Positions 34,738 to 45,068 of a DNA stretch of 53,502 bases are shown here, in pieces. A model generated the notes under the pieces. It was not told the origin of the DNA. It saw nothing but the letters and a program-made list of their open reading frames with translations, and did not search any database. The position numbers and the translations under genes were made by a program. The stretch is from assembly GCA_947625885.1 (NCBI GenBank), contig CANQQA010000019.1, positions 1 to 53,502 of the forward strand, written 5' to 3'. Every line of letters begins with the position of its first letter. The first letter of the stretch is position 1. The stretch comes from an uncultured Bacteroidales bacterium (lineage in GTDB: Bacteria; Bacteroidota; Bacteroidia; Bacteroidales; UBA11471).

Positions 34738-35937
34738 ATGAAAGTACTTGTATTGAACTGCGGTTCATCTTCTATCAAATACAAACTGTTCGACACCGCC
34801 ACCAAAGCCGTGCTGGCACAAGGCGGCATCGAGAAAATCGGACTGAAAGGCTCGTTCTTGAAACTCACGCTGCCGAACGGCGAAAAAGTCATTCTCGAAA
34901 AAGACATACCCGAACATACCGTCGGCATCGAGTTTATACTTAACACGCTGGTAAGCAAAGAATACGGCTGCCTCGCTTCGCTCAAAGAAATCGAAGCCGT
35001 AGGACACCGCGTGGTGCACGGCGGCGAAAAATTCAACCAATCGGTACTCATCGACAAAGAGGTGAAAGCCAAAATCGTGGAGTGCATCGACATTGCTCCG
35101 CTGCACAACCCTGCCAACCTGAAAGGTATCGACGCCGTTGAAAAAATACTTCCCGACGTACCGCAGGTTGCCGTATTCGACACGGCTTTCCACCAGACCA
35201 TGCCGGCATACGCCTATATGTACGCCCTCCCGTACGAACTCTACGAGAAATACGGAGTGCGCCGCTACGGCTTCCACGGCACGAGCCACCGCTACGTGTC
35301 GCGGCGGGCTTGCGAGTTTCTGAACCTCCCCTACGAAAAACAGCGCATCATCACCTGCCACATCGGCAACGGCGGCTCCATTACCGCCATCAAAGACGGC
35401 AAGTCGGTCGATACCTCTATGGGGCTTACCCCCGTGGAAGGGCTGATGATGGGCACCCGCTGCGGCGACGTCGATGCCGGCGCCCTCACCTTCATTCAGG
35501 AAAAAGAGGGACTCGACGCACAGGCGCTCTCCACGCTCGTCAATAAAAAAAGCGGCGTGCTGGGCATCTCGGGCGTATCGTCGGATATGCGCGAAATCGA
35601 AAGCGCCATTGCCGAAGGCAACGAGCGCGCCCGCCTCGCACTCACCATGTACGAATACCGCATTGCCAAATACATCGGTGCATACGCCGCCGCCCTCAAC
35701 GGCGTCGATGTCATCGTGTTCACCGGCGGCGTGGGCGAAAACCAAGCCGTTACCCGCCAAGTCGTATGCGACCACCTCGGATTCATGGGCGTGAAAATCG
35801 ACCCGGAACTCAACAAGAAATCGCATGGCACGGAAGTGGAACTCTCCACGCCGACCTCCAAAGTGCGCGTAGTCGTCATTCCCACCGACGAGGAATACAT
35901 GATTGCCTCCGACACGCAAGCGATTCTCTCGAAATAA
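34738..35937 (+). CDS. ackA: Acetate kinase
   Basis: This 399-residue ASKHA-fold kinase turns acetyl phosphate and ADP into acetate and ATP. The N-terminal signature VLVLNCGSSSIKYKLF, the catalytic-loop region HRVVHGGEKF, the motif FHGTSHRYVSRRA and the late GVGENQAVTR are all intact. It lies 6 nt behind pta. The pair points to acetate as a fermentation end product. Confidence 0.98.
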   Translation: MKVLVLNCGSSSIKYKLFDTATKAVLAQGGIEKIGLKGSFLKLTLPNGEKVILEKDIPEHTVGIEFILNTLVSKEYGCLASLKEIEAVGHRVVHGGEKFNQSVLIDKEVKAKIVECIDIAPLHNPANLKGIDAVEKILPDVPQVAVFDTAFHQTMPAYAYMYALPYELYEKYGVRRYGFHGTSHRYVSRRACEFLNLPYEKQRIITCHIGNGGSITAIKDGKSVDTSMGLTPVEGLMMGTRCGDVDAGALTFIQEKEGLDAQALSTLVNKKSGVLGISGVSSDMREIESAIAEGNERARLALTMYEYRIAKYIGAYAAALNGVDVIVFTGGVGENQAVTRQVVCDHLGFMGVKIDPELNKKSHGTEVELSTPTSKVRVVVIPTDEEYMIASDTQAILSK

Positions 35938-35957
35938 TCCGCATCGCGCACGATAAA

Positions 35958-35989
35958 AAGCGGCAGGGCTTGTGCCCCGCCGCTTTTTT
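35958..35989 (+). terminator. Terminator of pta-ackA
   Basis: A 12-bp stem with one mismatch (35958-35969 with 35974-35985, loop TTGT) is followed by a T run. A run of A in front means it could also work on the other strand. Confidence 0.85.
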
Positions 35990-36151
35990 ATTCCCTGCCC
36001 ATTCATTTCCTCGTCATACGAAATTGATAAAGGCTATAAAATAATGTTTATGCGAACGACAAAAAACAGTTTAATATCAACAGATTAAGTTATTCGGACT
36101 CCTTTACGCAGCAGCATAAAATGAACAAAGAGCAGATTTTTTCTTCAAAAA
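35990..36151. other. Intergenic stretch without a gene
   Basis: This AT-rich gap between the ackA terminator and the thi promoter shows no coding frame, repeat or convincing regulatory site. Confidence 0.5.
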
Positions 36152-36183
36152 ATTGATAAATCAAATTTTTCTCCCTATTTTTG
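36152..36183 (+). promoter_or_regulatory. Promoter of the thi operon
   Basis: ATTG (36152-36155; one mismatch), 20 nt, TATTTTTG (36176-36183). The predicted start, about 7 nt behind the box, coincides with the first base of the riboswitch P1 stem. Confidence 0.65.
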
Positions 36184-36189
36184 CGAAGT

Positions 36190-36263
36190 AACAAAAGGGG
36201 TGCCGCAACGGCTGAGATTACACCCTATGAACCTGCCCGGGTAATGCCGAGAAGGAATTTGTT
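36190..36263 (+). ncRNA. TPP riboswitch (THI element)
   Basis: The conserved core is complete: GGGGTGC, GGCTGAGA, ACACCCTATGAACCTG and GGGTAATGCC. AACAAA (36190-36195) and TTTGTT (36258-36263) form the closing P1 stem. About 67 nt separate P1 from the thiD ATG. Thiamine diphosphate binding is expected to switch the operon off; I cannot tell from sequence whether this acts on termination or translation. Confidence 0.97.
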
Positions 36264-36330
36264 CATAGAGACACGCAGACCTATCCTACTGCCCGACAAC
36301 CGTTCGCCCTCGAAAAAGAAAACAGAGAAT

Positions 36331-37182
36331 ATGGTTCGTACTTACAGCACGTGTCTCACCGTAGCCGGCTCGGACAGCAGCGGAGGCGCCGGCATACAAG
36401 CCGACTTGAAAACGATGTCGGCGCTCGGGGTCTATGGTATGTCGGTCATCACGGCTATCACGGCGCAAAACACGCAAGGCGTAACCGCCATACACCCGAT
36501 TCCACCCGAAATTGTAAAAGCACAAGCACAAGCGATACTTTCCGATATATCCTGCGATACCGTGAAGATAGGTATGCTATACTCCACCGACATCGCCATT
36601 GCGCTCCTTGACATCTTGGACCAATATATCCCGCAATTCATCGTTCTCGATCCGGTCATGGTATCGACCAGCGGGCATCGGCTCGCCGGCGACGATATAT
36701 GCCGCATTCTGAAAGAACGTTTTTTCCCGCGCGTAACCCTTATCACGCCCAATATTCCCGAAGCCGCTTTATTAAGCGGAGTGGAAATATCGGGCGAAAA
36801 AGAGGTGTATCGCGCCGGCGAAAAATTATTGCACGACGGTTGCCGCGCCGTGCTGGTGAAAGGGGGGCATCTGTCGGGGACGACAATGAACGACGTACTG
36901 TTTGCCGCCGGCAAAGAGCCGCAGGTATTTTCGTCGGCGAAAGTCGAAACCGTCAATACGCACGGCACGGGCTGTTCGCTCTCCTCTGCCATCGCCGCCT
37001 TTCTGGCATTAGGCAAACCGTTAGACGAAGCGGTGGCGCAAGCCAAAACCTACGTGGCACGCGCCCTCGAAGCCGGCGCCGGAGTGTCGGTGGGAAAGGG
37101 ACACGGACCTATCGACCACTTCTTCGACCCGCAACCGCTGCACATAATCGACAGAAACGAGGAAACACACCATAAGACCTAA
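36331..37182 (+). CDS. thiD: Hydroxymethylpyrimidine/phosphomethylpyrimidine kinase
   Basis: This enzyme (283 residues) phosphorylates HMP and HMP phosphate to HMP diphosphate, the pyrimidine partner in thiamine synthesis. It has the ribokinase-like fold with SGGAGIQADLKTMSALGVYG near the N-terminus and the anion-hole motif THGTGCSLSSAIAAFL with catalytic Asp replaced by Cys as usual in ThiD. The ATG at 36331 lies after the TPP riboswitch; an open frame continuing upstream would run through the riboswitch and is rejected. It is the first gene of the thi operon, 12 nt before thiS. Confidence 0.95.
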   Translation: MVRTYSTCLTVAGSDSSGGAGIQADLKTMSALGVYGMSVITAITAQNTQGVTAIHPIPPEIVKAQAQAILSDISCDTVKIGMLYSTDIAIALLDILDQYIPQFIVLDPVMVSTSGHRLAGDDICRILKERFFPRVTLITPNIPEAALLSGVEISGEKEVYRAGEKLLHDGCRAVLVKGGHLSGTTMNDVLFAAGKEPQVFSSAKVETVNTHGTGCSLSSAIAAFLALGKPLDEAVAQAKTYVARALEAGAGVSVGKGHGPIDHFFDPQPLHIIDRNEETHHKT

Positions 37183-37194
37183 ACTTGAAATCTA

Positions 37195-37395
37195 ATGAAA
37201 GTATTTTTGAACCGACAGGAAATCTACGTCGGCAGTCGCGTAACTCTCAAAGAGTTGCTTGCCGGGCAAAGCATCAGCCCCGAAGGGGTGGCTGTGGCTG
37301 TAAACAACAAGATTATCCACAAAGAGGATTGGGCGGAAACATTCTTGTCGAATGACGATAATGTAACAGTCATTCAAGCCGTCTGCGGAGGATAA
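37195..37395 (+). CDS. thiS: Sulfur carrier protein ThiS
   Basis: This 66-residue ubiquitin-like protein ends in VCGG; its C-terminal glycine becomes a thiocarboxylate that gives the sulfur of the thiazole ring. The start MKVFLNRQEIYV and the motif PEGVAVAVNNKII are typical. Activation is by ThiF, encoded at the end of this operon, and use by ThiG. It is 12 nt behind thiD and followed by 73 nt with competing hairpins before the next gene. Confidence 0.95.
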   Translation: MKVFLNRQEIYVGSRVTLKELLAGQSISPEGVAVAVNNKIIHKEDWAETFLSNDDNVTVIQAVCGG

Positions 37396-37411
37396 CGCTC
37401 TATGCATCGTA

Positions 37412-37446
37412 AAGCCCGATTCTTCGGGAATCGGAGAGTCGGGCTT
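37412..37446 (+). other. Two competing hairpins between thiS and the TenI-like gene
   Basis: CCGATTC (37416-37422) pairs with GAATCGG (37428-37434); alternatively AAGCCCGA (37412-37419) pairs with TCGGGCTT (37439-37446). The stems share bases, and no U run follows either. Confidence 0.55.
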
Positions 37447-37468
37447 CGGTATTTCAAGTTTTACGTTT

Positions 37469-38059
37469 ATGAAATTGACAGGCATCACCACCGAAACAGA
37501 ATACGAAAACGAAGCGCGCCTCATCGCGCTGCTGATAGACAACGGATTGCACGAAATGCACATTCGCAAGCCGGGATATTCGTCCGAGCAACTTGTCGGG
37601 CTGCTGCAACAGATTCCCGCCACATATCATTCGCACCTGATTCTGCACGACCGCTTCGAGCTGGCAGAACGCTTCGGCGTGGGCGGTCTGCACCTGAACC
37701 GCCGCCACCCCGTCGCTCCGGCGGGGTATGCCGGCCGCACGGGACGCTCGTGCCACACCTTCGAGGAGGTGCAGCAGAGCGCCGATGTCGATTACTGTTT
37801 CCTCAGCCCCATTTACGACAGCCTGTCGAAAAGCGGTTACCGCTCCCGTTTCACGGAAGCGGCGCTTCGTCGTGCCGCACAAGAGGGCATCATCGGCGAA
37901 CGGGTGTATGCTTTGGGCGGCGTAGAGCCGCGGCACCTCCCGCAGCTGCGCGCGCTCGGTTTCGGCGGCGCCGTGCTGTTAGGCTATCTGTGGAACGGAC
38001 TGAACGAACAAAATGCAAAAGAGCGCATGGCGGCGCTCCATGCGGCAAATACCATATAA
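37469..38059 (+). CDS. tenI: ThiE/TenI-family protein, probable thiazole tautomerase
   Basis: This 196-residue TIM-barrel protein is related to thiamine phosphate synthase, but the substrate motifs differ: HIRKPG stands where ThiE has QLRxK, and LILHDRFEL lacks the usual Asp/Asn pair. [12 protein letters not shown] places His96 where TenI has its catalytic histidine. TenI makes the aromatic form of the thiazole carboxylate phosphate. The neighbouring gene is a full ThiE, so this copy is probably not redundant. Assignment to TenI rather than ThiE is motif-based and moderately sure. It ends 3 nt before thiE. Confidence 0.75.
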   Translation: MKLTGITTETEYENEARLIALLIDNGLHEMHIRKPGYSSEQLVGLLQQIPATYHSHLILHDRFELAERFGVGGLHLNRRHPVAPAGYAGRTGRSCHTFEEVQQSADVDYCFLSPIYDSLSKSGYRSRFTEAALRRAAQEGIIGERVYALGGVEPRHLPQLRALGFGGAVLLGYLWNGLNEQNAKERMAALHAANTI

Positions 38060-38062
38060 TAT

Positions 38063-38689
38063 ATGTTGCAATTTATCACGCATACCAACGAACGATACGG
38101 CTACTTCGACGCCGCTGCGGCTGCCCTGAAAGGCGGCTGCCGCTGGATACAGCTCCGCATGAAAGATGCCGGCGACGACGAAGTGCTGACGGTGGCGCGC
38201 CCCCTGCGCGCGCTCTGCCGTCAGTACGGCGCCACGCTGATACTCGACGACCGTGTGCATTTGGTCGCAGCGTGCGGAGCCGACGGCGTGCATCTCGGCA
38301 AGCACGATATGCCGCCCGACGAAGCCCGCCGCCTCTTGGGCGGCAAAGCCGTCATCGGCGGCACGGCAAACACATTCGGCGACATCGAACGCCTCGCTGC
38401 CTGCGGCGTCGATTACATCGGACTGGGACCGTTCCGCTTCACGGAGACGAAAAAAAATCTGAGTCCCGTTCTCGGCTTGGAGGGCTACCGCTCGCTGCTG
38501 CAACAGTGCCGCGCAAAAGGTTATACCATACCCGTTGTCGCTATCGGCGGCATCGAGCGCGGCGATATACCCGCCCTCATGGCGACCGGCATCGCGGGCA
38601 TCGCCCTGTCGGGCACGATACTGCGCGCCGACGACCCCGTAACAGAAACAAAAAATATAATCGATACTATAAAAACTTATACCTTATGA
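38063..38689 (+). CDS. thiE: Thiamine phosphate synthase
   Basis: This 208-residue TIM-barrel enzyme joins HMP diphosphate and thiazole carboxylate phosphate (or HET phosphate) to thiamine phosphate. The diphosphate and magnesium motifs are present: [43 protein letters not shown] and [14 protein letters not shown]. Its TGA overlaps the thiG ATG by 4 nt (ATGA), a sign of translational coupling. Confidence 0.93.
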   Translation: MLQFITHTNERYGYFDAAAAALKGGCRWIQLRMKDAGDDEVLTVARPLRALCRQYGATLILDDRVHLVAACGADGVHLGKHDMPPDEARRLLGGKAVIGGTANTFGDIERLAACGVDYIGLGPFRFTETKKNLSPVLGLEGYRSLLQQCRAKGYTIPVVAIGGIERGDIPALMATGIAGIALSGTILRADDPVTETKNIIDTIKTYTL

Positions 38690-39456
38690 GCAATCTTGTC
38701 ATCGGAGGCAGGGAGTTTCGCTCCCGCCTGTTTGTCGGAACCGGCAAATTCAGTTCCAACACAGTCATGGAACAAGCCGTTCTCGCATCGGAAACAGAAA
38801 TGGTAACCGTCGCCATGAAGCGCGTCGATACCGCTGCCCCGCAGTCGGACGACCTGCTCGCCCACATTCGGCGGGAGAATATACAGCTGCTGCCCAACAC
38901 GTCGGGCGTGCGCGACGCCGACGAAGCGATACTCGCCGCCCAGCTGGCACGCGAAGCCTTCGGCACGAATTTCATCAAACTCGAAATTCACCCCGACCCC
39001 AAATACCTGCTGCCCGACCCGGTGGAAACACTGAAAGCCACTGAGGCGCTGGCGAAAATGGGATTCACCGTGCTGCCCTACATACAGGCCGACCCCGTGT
39101 TGTGCAAACGCCTCGAAGAAGTCGGCGCCGCCACCGTAATGCCACTCGGCGCACCTATCGGCACGAATCGCGGTCTGCGCACCCGCGACCTGCTCGAAAT
39201 CATCATCGAACAGAGCAACGTGCCCGTCGTGGTCGATGCCGGTATAGGCGCACCCTCGCACGCCGCCGAAGCCATGGAAATGGGCGCTGACGCCGTATTG
39301 GTGAACACGGCAATCGCCGTCGCCGGAAATCCGACGGAAATGGCAGTCGCTTTCAAAGAAGCCGTCGTCGCCGGTCGCCGCGCCTACGAAGCGGGTCTCG
39401 GTGCGCAAACGTTCCACGCGGTCGCCAGCAGTCCGCTCACCTCATTTTTAGACTAA
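38686..39456 (+). CDS. thiG: Thiazole synthase
   Basis: This 256-residue TIM-barrel enzyme builds the thiazole ring from deoxyxylulose phosphate, dehydroglycine (made by ThiH) and ThiS thiocarboxylate. The start [20 protein letters not shown], the Schiff-base lysine region [16 protein letters not shown] and the phosphate-binding [20 protein letters not shown] are clear. The frame is open far upstream across both ThiE-like genes; the ATG at 38686, overlapping the thiE stop, is the real start. thiC follows after 18 nt. Confidence 0.97.
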   Translation: MSNLVIGGREFRSRLFVGTGKFSSNTVMEQAVLASETEMVTVAMKRVDTAAPQSDDLLAHIRRENIQLLPNTSGVRDADEAILAAQLAREAFGTNFIKLEIHPDPKYLLPDPVETLKATEALAKMGFTVLPYIQADPVLCKRLEEVGAATVMPLGAPIGTNRGLRTRDLLEIIIEQSNVPVVVDAGIGAPSHAAEAMEMGADAVLVNTAIAVAGNPTEMAVAFKEAVVAGRRAYEAGLGAQTFHAVASSPLTSFLD

Positions 39457-41169
<1,713 letters not shown>

Positions 41170-41190
41170 CTTTTGCAAAAACAGATTATC

Positions 41191-42300
41191 ATGTTTTCAG
41201 AAGAATTGGAAAATTATTCGTGGGACGAAATCACCCGCCGGATATACGCCAAAACCCCCGACGATGCAGCCCGCGCTCTCGCCAAAGAGCATATCGACAT
41301 CGACGACTTCATGGCGCTCATATCGCCGGCGGCAAGCGCAAATATAGAGGAAATGGCGGTGCGGAGCCGCTACTACACCCAACAGCGGTTCGGCAAAACG
41401 ATAAGTATGTATATACCGCTGTATATCACCAATTCATGCACCAACTTTTGCGTATATTGCGGATTCAACCACAACAACCCGATACGCCGCATCATTCTTA
41501 ACGACGAAGAAATCGTGGAAGAGTGCAAGGCGATACGCCGGCTCGGACCGTTTGAAAACCTGCTTATCGTTACCGGAGAGAATCCGCGCGACGCAGGGGT
41601 CGATTATCTCGAAAACGCCTTGCGGCTGGCGCGCCCTTACTTCTCGAATCTCACCATCGAAGTCATGCCGCTGAAAAGCGAAGACTACTACCGCCTCACC
41701 CAATCGGGGCTGAACGGTGTCGTCTGCTTTCAGGAAACCTATCATCGGGAGCGTTACAAGGTATATCACCCCAAAGGCATGAAATCGAACTTCGAATGGC
41801 GGCTCAACGGGTTCGACCGCATGGGGCAGGCAGGCGTGCACAAAATAGGCATGGGCGTGCTCATCGGACTCGAAGAATGGCGCACCGACGTTACTTTCAT
41901 GGCGATGCACCTGCAATACCTGCGGAAGAAATATTGGAAGACCCGATACAGCGTCAATTTTCCCCGTATGCGCCCGTCGGAAGGACACTTCCAGCCCAAC
42001 GTCGTCATGAGCGACCGTGAACTGGCGCAGACCATTTTCGCTTTCCGGCTGTTCGACCACGATGCCGACATTTCCATATCGACCCGCGAAAATCCGCACT
42101 TCCGCGACCACATCGCCACATTAGGCGCCACCTCGCTCAGCGCCGGCTCCCGCACCGAGCCGGGCGGCTACTACACCCACCCGCAGGCATTGGAACAATT
42201 CGCCGTAAGCGACGAACGCACGCCCGCCGAAGTGGAGCAAGCCATCAAATCGCTCGGCTACGAAGTGGTGTGGAAAGACTGGGATCGTATTTTCGACTAA
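41191..42300 (+). CDS. thiH: 2-iminoacetate synthase (tyrosine lyase)
   Basis: This 369-residue radical SAM enzyme splits tyrosine into p-cresol and dehydroglycine for ThiG. The cluster motif CTNFCVYCGF (CxxxCxxC, near residue 84) is followed by the usual NHNNPIRR; the C-terminal part has SISTRENPHFRDH and SAGSRTEPGGYY. The ATG at 41191 is preferred over a TTG at 41173. ThiH, rather than the oxygen-using ThiO, again indicates an anaerobic lifestyle. thiF follows after 11 nt. Confidence 0.96.
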   Translation: MFSEELENYSWDEITRRIYAKTPDDAARALAKEHIDIDDFMALISPAASANIEEMAVRSRYYTQQRFGKTISMYIPLYITNSCTNFCVYCGFNHNNPIRRIILNDEEIVEECKAIRRLGPFENLLIVTGENPRDAGVDYLENALRLARPYFSNLTIEVMPLKSEDYYRLTQSGLNGVVCFQETYHRERYKVYHPKGMKSNFEWRLNGFDRMGQAGVHKIGMGVLIGLEEWRTDVTFMAMHLQYLRKKYWKTRYSVNFPRMRPSEGHFQPNVVMSDRELAQTIFAFRLFDHDADISISTRENPHFRDHIATLGATSLSAGSRTEPGGYYTHPQALEQFAVSDERTPAEVEQAIKSLGYEVVWKDWDRIFD

Positions 42301-42311
42301 AACAAAAGACT

Positions 42312-43019
42312 ATGAACGAACATTGGAAAGAACGGTATGCCCGCCAAATCATGTTGCCCGAAGTGGGCATCGACGGGCAGAAAGCACTCTCCGAAGCCTC
42401 CGTGCTGGTGGTAGGCGTGGGCGGGCTGGGCTCGCCCCTGTCGCTCTACCTCTGCGCGGCGGGGGTCGGACGATTAGGTCTTATCGATGCCGACGTGGTG
42501 TCGGAGAGCAACTTGCAGCGGCAGGTACTCTACACCGAAGCCGAAGTGGGGCAGCCGAAAGTCGAATGTGCCGCACGCACGCTTGCCCGCCACAACAGCA
42601 GCTGCGTCATCGACACCTATCCCTGTTTTCTGACACGGGAAAATGCCGAAGAAATCATCTCGCGCTACGACATCGTGGCTGACGGGTGCGACAACTTCGC
42701 CACCCGCTACCTCATCGACGACCTGTGCGCCCGTCTGGGAAAGCCCTACGTTTACGGCAGCATCATGGGATTGCGCGGGCAGGTGTCGGTATTCAACGGG
42801 GGACGGGCGCGGCGCTACCAAGACCTCTACTCCGACCGCGCCGAGCTGGAAGCGCGACCCAAAGCCGCCGCAGGCGTGATGGGACCTACCCCCGCCGTCG
42901 TCGGCAGCATGGAGGCAGCCGAAGCGATAAAAATCATTACGGGGTGCGGCACGCCGCTCTACAACCGGCTTTACTCTATCGACCTCGCCACGATGGAGAG
43001 CACCCTACTCGACCTGTAA
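42312..43019 (+). CDS. thiF: ThiS adenylyltransferase without the usual cysteines
   Basis: This 235-residue E1-like enzyme activates the ThiS C-terminus with ATP. The nucleotide motif VLVVGVGGLGSPLS (32-45), NLQRQVLYTEAEVG (67-80) and DGCDNFATRYLIDD (124-137) fit ThiF/MoeB. In E. coli ThiF, zinc-binding CxxC pairs and Cys184 follow; here the matching region is RARRYQDLYSDRA and ARPKAAAGVMGPT, with no cysteine. It is the last gene of the thi operon. It could use another route for sulfur transfer to ThiS. Confidence 0.9.
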   Translation: MNEHWKERYARQIMLPEVGIDGQKALSEASVLVVGVGGLGSPLSLYLCAAGVGRLGLIDADVVSESNLQRQVLYTEAEVGQPKVECAARTLARHNSSCVIDTYPCFLTRENAEEIISRYDIVADGCDNFATRYLIDDLCARLGKPYVYGSIMGLRGQVSVFNGGRARRYQDLYSDRAELEARPKAAAGVMGPTPAVVGSMEAAEAIKIITGCGTPLYNRLYSIDLATMESTLLDL

Positions 43020-43125
43020 TCCTGTCTTTCATTTCAGAAACGAAAGATTGTAGATTCTATTGAATTGTTTTTACACCTCCGCAATATATTCTTGTATTGT
43101 CATATTGATATAAAGACTTGACAAA

Positions 43126-43142
43126 AAAATCAGACTGATTTT
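43126..43142. promoter_or_regulatory. Palindrome just upstream of the typA promoter
   Basis: AAAATCAG and CTGATTTT are exact inverted repeats around a single A. The loop is too short for an RNA hairpin, so a protein binding site is more likely. It touches the -33 position. Confidence 0.5.
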
Positions 43143-43143
43143 C

Positions 43144-43175
43144 TTCGCGATTATTCCGTTTTTATCGTACCTTTG
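43144..43175 (+). promoter_or_regulatory. Promoter of typA
   Basis: TTCG (43144-43147; one mismatch), 20 nt, TACCTTTG (43168-43175) fits the Bacteroidetes pattern; the leader is about 53 nt. Confidence 0.6.
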
Positions 43176-43234
43176 CCGCCGGAAATTTGCGGAAGCGGAT
43201 AAAACGATTTCCGCACAGGAAAATTTTTTAAGGT

Positions 43235-45037
43235 ATGCAACAACAGAATATCCGGAATATCGCCATCATTGCACACGTAGACCACGGCAAAACGACGCTG
43301 GTCGATAAGATGTTGATGGCGGGACGGCTTTTCCGCGACAATCAAAATGCGGGCGAACTCATTCTCGACAACAACGATCTCGAACGGGAGCGCGGCATCA
43401 CGATTCTCTCGAAAAACGTCTCCATTCGTTACAAAGACTACAAGATAAACATCATCGACACTCCGGGTCACGCCGATTTCGGCGGCGAAGTGGAACGGGT
43501 GCTGAATATGACCGACGGCTGCCTGCTGCTCGTCGATGCTTTCGAGGGTCCGATGCCGCAAACGCGCTTCGTGCTGCAAAAGGCGATACAGATAGGGCTG
43601 AAACCGATTGTCGTCATCAACAAGGTGGACAAGCAGAACTGCCGTCCCGACGAGGTACAGGAAATGGTGTTCGACCTGATGTGCAACCTCGACGCCACCG
43701 AAGAACAGCTCGACTTTCCGACCATTTTCGGCTCCGCCAAACAGAACTGGATGTCCACCGACTGGCGCAAGCCGACCGACAACATCACCGTATTGCTCGA
43801 CACCATTATCGAACATATCCCCGCGCCCCAATGCCTCGAAGGGGCGGCGCAGATGCTTATCACCTCGCTCGACTTTTCGTCGTATGTAGGTCGGATAGCT
43901 ATCGGGCGCGTACATCGCGGCGAGCTGCACGAAGGGCAGGAAATCGCCCTCTGCCGCCGCGACGGCTCCATTGTGAAACAGCACATCAAAGAGCTGCTGA
44001 CTTTCGAGGGCATGAGCCGCACGCGGACGGAGTGTGCCGCCTCCGGCGAACTCTGCGCGCTGGTGGGCATCGAGGGCTTCGAGATAGGCGACACCATAGC
44101 CGACCCCGAAACGCCGGAGCCGCTGCCCCGCATCGCCATAGACGAGCCTACCATGTCGATGACTTTTACCAACAACGATTCTCCTTTCTTCGGTCGCGAC
44201 GGCAAATACGTTACCTCGCGCCACATCGCCGACCGCCTCGCCAAAGAGCTGGAACGCAACCTCGCCCTGCGGGTGGAGAAAGCGCCCGACTCCGACGTGT
44301 GGAACGTCTACGGACGCGGCGTGTTGCACCTCTCCATTCTCATCGAAACCATGCGCCGCGAAGGCTACGAACTGCAAGTGGGGCAGCCCCAAGTCATCGT
44401 GAAGGAAATCGACGGCGTGAAATGCGAGCCGGTGGAACAGCTCACCATCAACGTGCCCGAAGAGTATTCCAGCAAAATGATAGATATGGTAACCCGCCGC
44501 AAAGGCGACCTGCTGTCGATGGACACGCAGGGCGACCGCATACATCTCGAATTTTCCATTCCCTCGCGCGGCATCATCGGGTTGCGCAACAACGTGCTCA
44601 CCGCCTCTGCCGGCGAGGCCATCATGGCGCACCGCTTTCTCGAATACCAGCCGTGGAAAGGCGACATCGACCGCCGCACCAACGGTTCGCTCATCGCCAT
44701 GGAAGCGGGCACGGTGTATGCCTACGCCCTCGACAAGCTGCAAGACCGCGGGCGGTTCTTCATCTTCCCGCAGGAAGAGGTGTACGCCGGACAGGTCGTC
44801 GGCGAAAACGCCAAAGAGGGCGACATCGTGGTGAACGTTACCAAGTCGAAAAAACTCACCAATATGCGGGCTTCGGGCGCCGACGAAAAGGCGCACATCA
44901 TTCCGCCCGTCATCATGAGCCTCGAAGAGTCGCTCGAATACATCAAGGAAGACGAATATCTCGAAGTAACCCCGCACCACCTGCGCATACGCAAAATCAT
45001 TCTCGACGAAATCGAGCGCAAACGCGCCGGTCGCTAA
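43235..45037 (+). CDS. typA: Ribosome-associated GTPase TypA/BipA
   Basis: This 600-residue translational GTPase helps 50S assembly and stress or low-temperature growth. The G motifs are [15 protein letters not shown] (G1), ERERGITILSKN (G2), DTPGHADFGGEVERVL (G3) and NKVDK (G4), followed by the EF-G-like domains and the BipA-specific C-terminal domain. Length matches the family. The next gene, a secreted protein, follows 31 nt later but need not be functionally related. Confidence 0.98.
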   Translation: MQQQNIRNIAIIAHVDHGKTTLVDKMLMAGRLFRDNQNAGELILDNNDLERERGITILSKNVSIRYKDYKINIIDTPGHADFGGEVERVLNMTDGCLLLVDAFEGPMPQTRFVLQKAIQIGLKPIVVINKVDKQNCRPDEVQEMVFDLMCNLDATEEQLDFPTIFGSAKQNWMSTDWRKPTDNITVLLDTIIEHIPAPQCLEGAAQMLITSLDFSSYVGRIAIGRVHRGELHEGQEIALCRRDGSIVKQHIKELLTFEGMSRTRTECAASGELCALVGIEGFEIGDTIADPETPEPLPRIAIDEPTMSMTFTNNDSPFFGRDGKYVTSRHIADRLAKELERNLALRVEKAPDSDVWNVYGRGVLHLSILIETMRREGYELQVGQPQVIVKEIDGVKCEPVEQLTINVPEEYSSKMIDMVTRRKGDLLSMDTQGDRIHLEFSIPSRGIIGLRNNVLTASAGEAIMAHRFLEYQPWKGDIDRRTNGSLIAMEAGTVYAYALDKLQDRGRFFIFPQEEVYAGQVVGENAKEGDIVVNVTKSKKLTNMRASGADEKAHIIPPVIMSLEESLEYIKEDEYLEVTPHHLRIRKIILDEIERKRAGR

Positions 45038-45068
45038 TCCCGACGTCAAAAACGAAAAACGTTCCGAT

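Noticed and set aside
36181-36330. N-terminal extension of ThiD
   Set aside because: The extra codons are the TPP riboswitch and its expression platform.
37402-39456. A 684-codon frame that would fuse new sequence to the N-terminus of ThiG
   Set aside because: The first 428 codons run out of frame through the two ThiE-like genes and are Arg/His-rich; ThiG starts at 38686 with a normal N-terminus.
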